Source: Bacteroidales bacterium (lineage in GTDB: Bacteria; Bacteroidota; Bacteroidia; Bacteroidales; VadinHA17). From it: 64,000 nucleotides of DNA. The notes under the pieces were generated by a model, which was not told where the DNA came from, did no database searches, and saw nothing but the letters and a program-made list of their open reading frames with translations. The stretch lies in assembly GCA_016715075.1 (NCBI GenBank), contig JADKBK010000003.1, positions 296,667 through 360,666 of the forward strand, written 5' to 3'. Below, one piece after another: positions 52,033 through 59,466 of this stretch (the stretch's first letter is position 1; each line of letters opens with the position of its first letter). The position numbers and the translations under genes are program-made.

Positions 52033-52779
52033 ATGTCATCTCTCAGAATGTTAAAAAATTCAGCCCTGGCGGCTGCTGTGACAATTTTCATAATCACCAT
52101 GTCGTGCAAAAACAGATCTTCGTCGGAGGAAGGCTGGCAGGATCTGTTTGATGGTAAAACCCTCAATGGATGGAAGGTCCTAAACCAGGACTGGACTCAT
52201 CCCGATAGCAAACCGGATTTTTATGTTGAAAACAACATGATAGTATGTAATACCATTATGGGTAATGAGGGAGGATATCTGATAACAGAAAAATCATACT
52301 CAGATTTTATTCTGGAACTGGATGTAAAAATTGACACTTCACTTAATTCCGGTGTTCAGTGCAGGGGAAGGTTATGGGATAAAGACACATCAAGTATTTA
52401 TTTAGCAGGTGATGTCAATGGCACGAAACATGATTCCAAATGGAGAGCGGGTGAAGCCTGGGGATACCAGATAGAGGTCGATCCTTCTCCAAGGGCATGG
52501 TCAGGCGGCCTTTATGAACCCTGTAACAGGGGCTGGTTAGTGACACTCAAGGGCAATGAACCGGCCAGAAAGGCATTCAAGCCGATGGACTGGAACCATT
52601 TTAAGATCATTATGCAGGGAAACAGGATACAGACCTGGGTCAATGATGTGCCTGTAGTTGATACAACTGACGACCTGACTGCAACTGGTTTCATTGGCTT
52701 TCAGTTCCATGGAGCCTACTATGAATGGCAGACCGGCAAAAAATCAATGTGGAAAAACATCAGGATAAAGGAGCTTTAG
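52033..52779 (+). CDS. DUF1080 / 3-keto-disaccharide hydrolase-like lipoprotein
   Basis: A 248-residue lipoprotein with the signal ending in IITMSC. The concanavalin-like fold of DUF1080 starts with WQDLFDGKTLNGWKVLNQDW and continues with VENNMIVCNTIMGNEGGYLI, DFILELDVKIDTSLNSGVQC, GAYYEWQTGKKSMWKNIRI. DUF1080 proteins include enzymes that open 3-keto-glycosides made by Gfo/Idh/MocA-type dehydrogenases, so its position last in this operon is functionally consistent. A tandem repeat region follows immediately. Confidence 0.85.
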   Translation: MSSLRMLKNSALAAAVTIFIITMSCKNRSSSEEGWQDLFDGKTLNGWKVLNQDWTHPDSKPDFYVENNMIVCNTIMGNEGGYLITEKSYSDFILELDVKIDTSLNSGVQCRGRLWDKDTSSIYLAGDVNGTKHDSKWRAGEAWGYQIEVDPSPRAWSGGLYEPCNRGWLVTLKGNEPARKAFKPMDWNHFKIIMQGNRIQTWVNDVPVVDTTDDLTATGFIGFQFHGAYYEWQTGKKSMWKNIRIKEL

Positions 52780-52786
52780 AAAGAAT

Positions 52787-52874
52787 TGAGATGTGAGATT
52801 TGAGATTTGAGATGTGAGATGTGAGCATAGAGAGTGCCCAGAGCACTGAGCCCTGAGCACTGAGCCCTGAGCCT
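52787..52874. repeat. Tandem short repeats TGAGAT[G/T] and GAGCACTGAGCCCT
   Basis: TGAGATG/TGAGATT units of 7 bp occur five times (52787-52821), followed by two copies of a 14-bp unit GAGCACTGAGCCCT (52841-52868). It fills the whole gap between the convergent DUF1080 and SIS genes. No coding frame of note. Confidence 0.85.
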
Positions 52875-53636
52875 TTATACGCCTGTTATTCTTTTTTTGT
52901 ATTCAGACAGGCAGCCATCGAGACGTTCTCTGGAAGTTGTATCCCCCGGAACATTATGAGAAGGGTGAATGTAAAGCTTTACACCTCTGTCAGCCAGAAT
53001 TTCAGCCACTGTGGTTATTGTCATCCAGACACATGTTATAAAGGCCATTGTTGAAACCGGGCCTATTTTGTCCTGATGATTTTTGAGAGTTACTGAAGCA
53101 TCCTGAAGAGGAGCAAAGGTATCAACAACAATATCGGCAAGATCAAAAATTGTTTTTCCGCAAGAGTGTCTTGTCTCTTTTCCTTTTGCTTCGGCAGCAG
53201 AACCGAAAACGACAACCTTCATTCCTTTTTTCCTGGCTTCGATAGCAATGTCAATATTAACATTGTTTATTCCGGTATGTGAAAAAAGCCACATAGTATC
53301 CCTTGTATCGAAGTCATATCCTTTCATAATCTCGACTCCATAACCTTCCACCCTTTCGAGGAAGAGGAACTGATGCACACCCATCTCTCCTGTTATCCTG
53401 GTAAAAAAGGTAAGCGGTAATTCGATCATTGGATGAAATCCTACAAAGCCTCCTATGCGCGGATACATCTCTTCTATTGGAATTGTTGCGTGTCCGCAGC
53501 CAAATGTATGCACCCATCTGCCACATTCAATTGTATCCGCCATTACTTCTGCAGCCTTACGGATATTTTCCACCTGCGTCTCCTCGATACGAGTCATGAT
53601 GTCCCGTGCATTATTAAGCCATTGTGTTGCTAACAT
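52875..53636 (-). CDS. SIS-domain sugar isomerase-like protein
   Basis: About 253 residues from the ATG at 53636 (MLATQWLNNARDIMTRIEET), preferred because the alternative at 53684 overlaps the preceding MFS gene and adds residues with no family support. SIS-domain features: ENIRKAAEVMADTIECGRWV, FGCGHATIPIEEMYPRIGGF, VVFGSAAEAKG and DIVVDTFAPLQDASV. It resembles UPF0309 proteins, close to phosphosugar isomerases such as GmhA or MurQ-like enzymes. Its position after the ROK kinase and MFS genes suggests a phosphorylated amino sugar as ligand. Confidence 0.78.
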   Translation of the reverse strand: MLATQWLNNARDIMTRIEETQVENIRKAAEVMADTIECGRWVHTFGCGHATIPIEEMYPRIGGFVGFHPMIELPLTFFTRITGEMGVHQFLFLERVEGYGVEIMKGYDFDTRDTMWLFSHTGINNVNIDIAIEARKKGMKVVVFGSAAEAKGKETRHSCGKTIFDLADIVVDTFAPLQDASVTLKNHQDKIGPVSTMAFITCVWMTITTVAEILADRGVKLYIHPSHNVPGDTTSRERLDGCLSEYKKRITGV

Positions 53637-53655
53637 AAGATGATTTTTTAAGTGT

Positions 53656-54813
53656 TTATACAATATTTTTTGTCTTTCTGACAATTGATATTGCCAGAAG
53701 AATCATTATAACTGTTTCGGCCAGAGCAAAAGTAATTAAATGTTCAATACCAAATTTCTGAGCAATCGCTCCCATAAGCAGATTTATAAGTGTATTCCCG
53801 ATTAAGGCAATGAAAAAAATGAAGCTGAAAGCTGTGCCGGAGATTTCAGAATACAGAGTACCGACAAATCCCAGCATAATCGGAAAGCCTCCAGCAAGGC
53901 CTGCTCCAAGAAGTATCAATCCGGCAATTGATAAATTGAATGATTGTCCTGCTTTCAGAAGTAACAGTCCTGACAATATCAGGCTGAAAAAGATAACTAA
54001 CAGCCGTGCAGGGGAAGTACTTCTGAAAATGCTTCCCATCAGCAGCCGCATGATTACCATTCCTGCCACAAAAGATGAGAGGGCATACAGTGCACTGTTA
54101 CCGGCAATTGACAGACGACTGATCAGGTAGGTGGTAGTCCAGTTATTAATAATGGCTTCAAACCCACTCTGAAAACAAAGAAAAAGGGCAATCGTGAGTA
54201 TCGCCTTATCTTTAATGAGCTTCAGACTCCTGGATAATGGCACTCCGGTGGACTGTTTCGGAGCGGGAAATGTAATAATCAGGAAATAGATACCCGAGAG
54301 TAATGTAATAATTCCTACTGCGGCAACAATTATCTCAAAACTGATCCTGCTCTTTAAAAGTCCCAGAACAAGAGGCATTCCAAGTGCTCCGAGGCCGTAA
54401 AAAACTCCCAGCAGGCTTATATTCGCGCTCTTCTCCTTTTCGCTGATATCTGATACCAGTGCGTTTGTTGCACCATTAATAGCCCCTCCTCCAATACCTA
54501 TAAAGAGTATGAATAATTTCAGGAGGCTTGCCGATTTAGTAAAGGCCAGTCCCTCAAAGCCTGCAAACAGAAATATGGTAGAAATGACCATGAGTATCTT
54601 GTAACCATACTTATCAGCAGCTGGTCCGAAAAATAGTGATCCTGCAATTATTCCCAGCGGAAGGATCGAAAAAAGTGCACCGGAAGACAAGTCATTAAGC
54701 TGTAGCTTCTCCCTCAGATCGGAAGCAACTGATCCGAGGGTTATCATACACACTCCGAATAAAAGCATACCAGCACAGGCTGCACGGAAGAGAGTTTTCC
54801 TATTGTAAGTCAT
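53656..54813 (-). CDS. MFS transporter of the amino-sugar operon
   Basis: A 385-residue major facilitator protein with the usual 12-helix pattern in two halves. The loop after helix 2 is FFGPAADKYGYKILMVIST, the characteristic MFS signature region. It lies 12 bp after the ROK kinase gene. Substrate is not visible; the operon context suggests a sugar or amino sugar released by the GH2-like enzyme. It is distinct from the MFS gene at 3.7 kb. Confidence 0.85.
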   Translation of the reverse strand: MTYNRKTLFRAACAGMLLFGVCMITLGSVASDLREKLQLNDLSSGALFSILPLGIIAGSLFFGPAADKYGYKILMVISTIFLFAGFEGLAFTKSASLLKLFILFIGIGGGAINGATNALVSDISEKEKSANISLLGVFYGLGALGMPLVLGLLKSRISFEIIVAAVGIITLLSGIYFLIITFPAPKQSTGVPLSRSLKLIKDKAILTIALFLCFQSGFEAIINNWTTTYLISRLSIAGNSALYALSSFVAGMVIMRLLMGSIFRSTSPARLLVIFFSLILSGLLLLKAGQSFNLSIAGLILLGAGLAGGFPIMLGFVGTLYSEISGTAFSFIFFIALIGNTLINLLMGAIAQKFGIEHLITFALAETVIMILLAISIVRKTKNIV

Positions 54814-54825
54814 AATTCTCAGAGC

Positions 54826-55785
54826 TTATTTCGGATCTGTTAATGTCTTGAGAGCAAGAAATCCGGCACCATAAACACCTGCATCACCTTCCAGACCGGA
54901 AATGTCAAGTGTCACCTGGTGGATACTCACCGGCTGAGCCCATTTGGCAGCTTCATCGAGAATAGCAGGAAGCAGTTTTACTCCGGGGCCGAAGACCCCG
55001 CCTCCCATAATTATTTTCTCAGGATTAAACAGGCTGACAAGGTTTGCCACAGCCATTCCCCAGAATTCAACACAGAGTCCGATAACCTTTTTAGCGACAG
55101 GATCGCCACTGTCAAAGGCAGCGAAAACATCAGATGATTTAATTGCATCACTTTTCAGGAGGCTTAGTTCACCTGTATAGTCACTCTGTTCTTTCAGTAT
55201 TTTACCAGCAACTTTTGCGATACCCTCCCCGGAAGCAAAGTGCTCAAAACAACCACAAGTGACATATTCCGGAGAATAAGGTCTCTGGAGAGCCATCCAG
55301 CCAATGCAACCTGCTATGTCGTGGCTTCCTCTTAAAATCTCACCATTAATAAGAATACCGGCTCCGATACCCGTTCCAACCGATAAAAATATGGCATCCC
55401 TGCAACCTTTGGCATTTCCCTGCCATAATTCACCAAGAATATAGCAGGCCCGGTCACTGTCAATCTTAACAGGAATGTCGCCGCAGACTGCTTTTACCTC
55501 ATGGAGAAGAGGGTAATCTTCCCAACCCGGAATATTTGGTGCCCATACTGTCCCTTTGGAAACATGGCTTATTCCCGGAACAGAGATCCCAACTGACTTA
55601 ATCGTATTTCCGTCATTCTCACAGGAGAGGATGATTCCATTAACCTTTCCGGTAATGAGCTTTCCCACTTCCTTACCTTTCAAATTACCAATTGCTGCCC
55701 CATCCTTAAAGAGGATCTTTCCTTCGTCAGAAAAAACAGCCAAAGCCAGTTTAGTGCCTCCCAGGTCAACTCCCAACAGAGCCAT
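54826..55785 (-). CDS. ROK-family sugar kinase
   Basis: A 319-residue ROK protein. The ATP-binding start is MALLGVDLGGTKLALAVFSD, followed by GISVPGISHVSKGTVWAPNI and the SVGTGIGAGILINGEI region. The ROK zinc-binding motif appears as CGCFEHFASGEGIA and the kinase Asp in DSDRACY-like VKIDSDRACYILGE. No DNA-binding N-terminal domain is present, so it is a kinase rather than a repressor, most likely for glucose, glucosamine or N-acetylglucosamine. It is the probable entry enzyme for the sugar handled by the operon. Confidence 0.88.
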   Translation of the reverse strand: MALLGVDLGGTKLALAVFSDEGKILFKDGAAIGNLKGKEVGKLITGKVNGIILSCENDGNTIKSVGISVPGISHVSKGTVWAPNIPGWEDYPLLHEVKAVCGDIPVKIDSDRACYILGELWQGNAKGCRDAIFLSVGTGIGAGILINGEILRGSHDIAGCIGWMALQRPYSPEYVTCGCFEHFASGEGIAKVAGKILKEQSDYTGELSLLKSDAIKSSDVFAAFDSGDPVAKKVIGLCVEFWGMAVANLVSLFNPEKIIMGGGVFGPGVKLLPAILDEAAKWAQPVSIHQVTLDISGLEGDAGVYGAGFLALKTLTDPK

Positions 55786-55859
55786 AGAATGATTATTAAA
55801 TTTTCATCAGCAGATTTATGTCATGACAATCACAGCCGGTGGTAATTCCGTCCTTCAGG

Positions 55860-56528
55860 TTACATATTAGTCAGAGTAATTTTCCATGTACCCGGCTCAA
55901 GAATTGTAACCTCGAATACGGCTTCGTATTGCGCAGTATGCAGCTGATTCCATGTTCTGTATCTGATGGTCACATCAACCGGAACAGTAGTATTCTGTAT
56001 CCCGTATATGCCGACATTCCTGTATTCCGTACCACTGGTATAGGCAAGAGATAAATCTTCAATCTCAGAATTGTCATTGCCCCCCAGCATTACCTTAACA
56101 AGAACTCCATTACCTGATTCGACTGATTTAGTTACTGAATATCGTGCTACGTTTCTGGTGAGAGTAATTGTATAGGAAGGCAATTTCTTTGCTCCCTTAA
56201 AAAGGTCTGCTTTCCAGTAACCACTTACAACAGAATCTCCCGAAACCATTTTTCCGAATCCTTCCCTTAAACCGTTCTTCCACTCACCTTCATAGTAAGA
56301 TCCATTGGCCCAGGTATATTTTCCCCTGCCGTTGGGCAATCCCTTAAAGAAATCTCCATCATAGCGGTCTATCCCCTGTGCGACACCTTTACCATGAGCC
56401 AGACCCTTTCTGCACTCTCCGGAATATTGTCCGGAGATCTGCGGTAGTTTTACCAGACATGGACTTTGTTGTCCATAAACATGGCTTCCAATAATCAGAA
56501 TCAATACTGCACAAATATTCTTTATCAT
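55860..56528 (-). CDS. MORN-repeat exported protein
   Basis: A protein of about 222 residues from the ATG at 56528 (MIKNICAVLILIIGSHVYGQ signal); a Met four codons upstream is possible. Residues about 30-95 contain MORN repeats (GQYSGECRKGLAHGKGVAQG, YDGDFFKGLPNGRGKYTW, YYEGEWKNGLREGFGKM), each about 23 residues with the Y-x-G-x-x-x-x-G-x-x-x-G pattern. The C-terminal half is beta-rich and unrecognised. MORN repeats bind membranes or other proteins. It sits between the GH2 and ROK genes, a placement unusual for sugar operons. Confidence 0.75.
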   Translation of the reverse strand: MIKNICAVLILIIGSHVYGQQSPCLVKLPQISGQYSGECRKGLAHGKGVAQGIDRYDGDFFKGLPNGRGKYTWANGSYYEGEWKNGLREGFGKMVSGDSVVSGYWKADLFKGAKKLPSYTITLTRNVARYSVTKSVESGNGVLVKVMLGGNDNSEIEDLSLAYTSGTEYRNVGIYGIQNTTVPVDVTIRYRTWNQLHTAQYEAVFEVTILEPGTWKITLTNM

Positions 56529-56587
56529 AACTCTACACATTTTAATATTTCCCCGCCAGCACTATTGAAGATTAACAAATATTTATT

Positions 56588-59383
56588 TTACAGATTAAGC
56601 TCCTGTTTCTTCACATTCCACCCAGAGATAACAACCAGCGGCTTGACACCTGATTTTTCAACCGGACAGCTTACAGTTAAAGTGCTGCTTTCCCCGGGAG
56701 CAAGTGTAATATAACCTCCTGTCCAATAACTTGGAAGAACCTCTTCTCCTTCACTCATTAGCTGAGGACGGATGAAAAAAGCAATTTTATCGGATGGATT
56801 GTCAATCTTTATCGTCCAACTATTTTCAGACCGATTCTTTCCTGAATTAACAAGCTGTACCGTAACATCGGTAGCAGCCATTCCATTCAGAGAAGTGTAA
56901 TTTTCATCCTTTGCCAGCCAGTAAACATTGTGAGAAATAACTTTACCCGACTTGTCTTTAAGGTTAAGGACAACAAAACTGACACCATTTGCACTTTCAA
57001 GAGCTTTTGCCAGTGATAGTGTCTGACTGACATCTGAAGCACCCAGGCTTACAGGTTTCTCATCGTGGAAGATTGATTTTGAATTGAGGTCAAAGATATC
57101 TGCACTTGCAGTAAGATCAGTAACCGGACTGTATGTTTTATTTATGGCAAGAACCTCATGACTAATCAGATTGAGTTGCAGATGAACAGGTTCTACAGCA
57201 TTTTGCATAAAATAGTAACCTGCATTAGGCATCAGGTACCAGTCATAAACCTGCCATACAACGCTTGGAAAAGCAGCATTTAGTTTCCAAAGCATCACAC
57301 CTGAAATATCATTAAGCTTATGCCCTGCAGCCTCAAATATGCCCTGGTATCCGATGGCATTCAAGAGTTGCATCTTATTGCAGAAATCTTCCATGCTCAC
57401 AGGTGCTCCGTATCTTTTAACCATCTCTTCATAATAGAGGTCCCACCTGCCATTTCCCGTTGCAGCATCATGATATCCCCATGTGTCATTCAGAGGGAAT
57501 GGCAGCTTTTTATCCCAAACAAGGTTAGGAATAATTTTAGGCATAATGTTATATGGCTGCTGGGATGGTATTCCTGTCTCATCCTTAAAGACCCAGTCTT
57601 TGCCAGCGATGGCCCTGTTGTAATAATCTTTGGGATCTTTCCAGGTATAGGGTCCTCCGCTGTAGGCTCCTGAAGGCATATTATCCGGATATGCGCCCTG
57701 CCAACCCTCCGGCAAATGTGCGAATCCCGAAGAACTTGGGATATATGGTCTTGTTCCGTCAAGTGTAATTATACTTTCTCTCATAGCATCGTAAAGCTCT
57801 TTCCTTGCATGGCCCTCATTACCTCCGGTCCACAACAGCAGACTGGGATGATTCCTTATACGCAGAATTGTGCTTCTGACATTCTTAACAAAAACATCAC
57901 CTTCGAGAGGCCAGTCAGGTGATCCCTTGAATTCTCCCTGGGTATCTCCTGTCACCCAGAAATCTGACCACACCAGCAAGCCAAAGCGGTCAGCAGAATC
58001 CCAGAACTCATCACGGGGAGTAACTCCTCCTCCCCAGATCCTGACAAGATTTATATTCGAATTCTGACAGAGACGAAACTCATAATCATATCTCACTGAA
58101 TCGCGGTTAAGCATCATATCGGGCACCCATGCTCCTCCGGTGATATGAATCCTCTCACCGTTAACATAGAAATCGCGTCGGTATGATCCATTAACGTCCA
58201 ATGCTTTGGTTCCGACAGTGCGTATTCCAAAAACAAAAGTTGTATCGTCGGAAATACCTGAGATGTCAGCGTACTGAAGCCTCAATCTGTAAAGGTTTGG
58301 TTTGCCGTAACCATTCGGCCACCACAAATGAGGATTAGCAATATTCAGCTGAGAAGTATTTTCCGGATTCAGGTCGATAATAGAAGGTGCATTTTTTGTT
58401 AATGAAATATCTTTTGAAAATTGAAGAGATTCCCCTGCAAAATTCTCAGGTGTAATTGTAACAGTCAATTTGCCGGATCCGTCAGAATCGTTGTGATTCA
58501 ATAATTTAAGACTGAGCGATATTGTCGCTGCAGTTGTATCAGGAAGTTTGGGAAGCTGGGTTACTATCTTAGGTTCGGCAATTGTTACACCGCCTGTTGT
58601 CCTAAGGAAAACAGGGGCCCAGATGCCAATATTTCGATCACGCACCGGAGGCATCCAGTCCCATCCAACAGAACACAGCATTGTTACATTCTTCCCGATA
58701 TCCCCGGTCGGACCGCCATTAAGGAAGAAATCACCAAGGGCCTTAAGCTGCTCCTCTGCAGGCAACCCCGGAACATCGAGCGGATAAATCTTCACAGCCA
58801 TCACGTTATCCTGGCCAGCGACAACAACCCTGCTGACATCAAGACTGTATTCAGCAAACATCCCTGACATCTGTGTTGAATCGGTTATCTGAATGCCGTT
58901 CACCCATACAGCTGCCCTGTAGTTTATTCCCTTGAAGATAATCTGCAAATGTTTCCCCTTATCCTCAGCCGGTACCTGAAAAACAGTACGGTACCAATAA
59001 GGCTTTTTCCATGGATTCGGATCATTTGGCAGGTGACTGAATTTTTCAAGGTCATATTTTTTATTGAATTCATCCGATGCATCAGGAATAAGCATATTAT
59101 TCATGCCCTGATAAGGATCGGGATATACATTGTTGGCCACCAGCCCTGTAAGAACAGTGGAAGGAACATTTACCGGAAACCAGTAGACTTTGCTCTGATA
59201 TTCCGGCTTTGAGATCTCTTCACCAGTTGAAGCAATAAGGGAGGAAGACTGCAATTCAAACCTTGAAAGTTTTATCTGTTTTACTGATCCGGTCTTTTCC
59301 GCTGCAGGACCGGCACAACCGGACGCAAGTAATAGCAGACAACTGATAATTATAACGCCAATTGGATAATGGATAGGTTTCAT
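56588..59383 (-). CDS. GH2 exo-beta-glucosaminidase/mannosidase-like lipoprotein
   Basis: A 931-residue lipoprotein (lipobox SGCAGP, Cys near 23) of glycoside hydrolase family 2. The N-terminal jelly-roll domain has PYWYRTVFQVPAEDKGKHLQ, followed by Ig-like domains and a TIM barrel with NLVRIWGGGVTPRDEFWD. The acid/base region LLWTGGNEGHARKE contains the Asn-Glu pair, and KDETGIPSQQP resembles the nucleophile strand of exo-beta-D-glucosaminidases (E in N/D-E-T/S-G). This places it near CsxA-type enzymes rather than typical beta-galactosidases; exact specificity is inference. It is placed ahead of sugar-kinase and transporter genes. Confidence 0.82.
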   Translation of the reverse strand: MKPIHYPIGVIIISCLLLLASGCAGPAAEKTGSVKQIKLSRFELQSSSLIASTGEEISKPEYQSKVYWFPVNVPSTVLTGLVANNVYPDPYQGMNNMLIPDASDEFNKKYDLEKFSHLPNDPNPWKKPYWYRTVFQVPAEDKGKHLQIIFKGINYRAAVWVNGIQITDSTQMSGMFAEYSLDVSRVVVAGQDNVMAVKIYPLDVPGLPAEEQLKALGDFFLNGGPTGDIGKNVTMLCSVGWDWMPPVRDRNIGIWAPVFLRTTGGVTIAEPKIVTQLPKLPDTTAATISLSLKLLNHNDSDGSGKLTVTITPENFAGESLQFSKDISLTKNAPSIIDLNPENTSQLNIANPHLWWPNGYGKPNLYRLRLQYADISGISDDTTFVFGIRTVGTKALDVNGSYRRDFYVNGERIHITGGAWVPDMMLNRDSVRYDYEFRLCQNSNINLVRIWGGGVTPRDEFWDSADRFGLLVWSDFWVTGDTQGEFKGSPDWPLEGDVFVKNVRSTILRIRNHPSLLLWTGGNEGHARKELYDAMRESIITLDGTRPYIPSSSGFAHLPEGWQGAYPDNMPSGAYSGGPYTWKDPKDYYNRAIAGKDWVFKDETGIPSQQPYNIMPKIIPNLVWDKKLPFPLNDTWGYHDAATGNGRWDLYYEEMVKRYGAPVSMEDFCNKMQLLNAIGYQGIFEAAGHKLNDISGVMLWKLNAAFPSVVWQVYDWYLMPNAGYYFMQNAVEPVHLQLNLISHEVLAINKTYSPVTDLTASADIFDLNSKSIFHDEKPVSLGASDVSQTLSLAKALESANGVSFVVLNLKDKSGKVISHNVYWLAKDENYTSLNGMAATDVTVQLVNSGKNRSENSWTIKIDNPSDKIAFFIRPQLMSEGEEVLPSYWTGGYITLAPGESSTLTVSCPVEKSGVKPLVVISGWNVKKQELNL

Positions 59384-59466
59384 GGTGACTCTTTTTGAGG
59401 TATAGGTTAATTTTAATATATGTTATTTCAGGTGCTTTTTAATACTATAGAGTTTATTAAGTGCCT

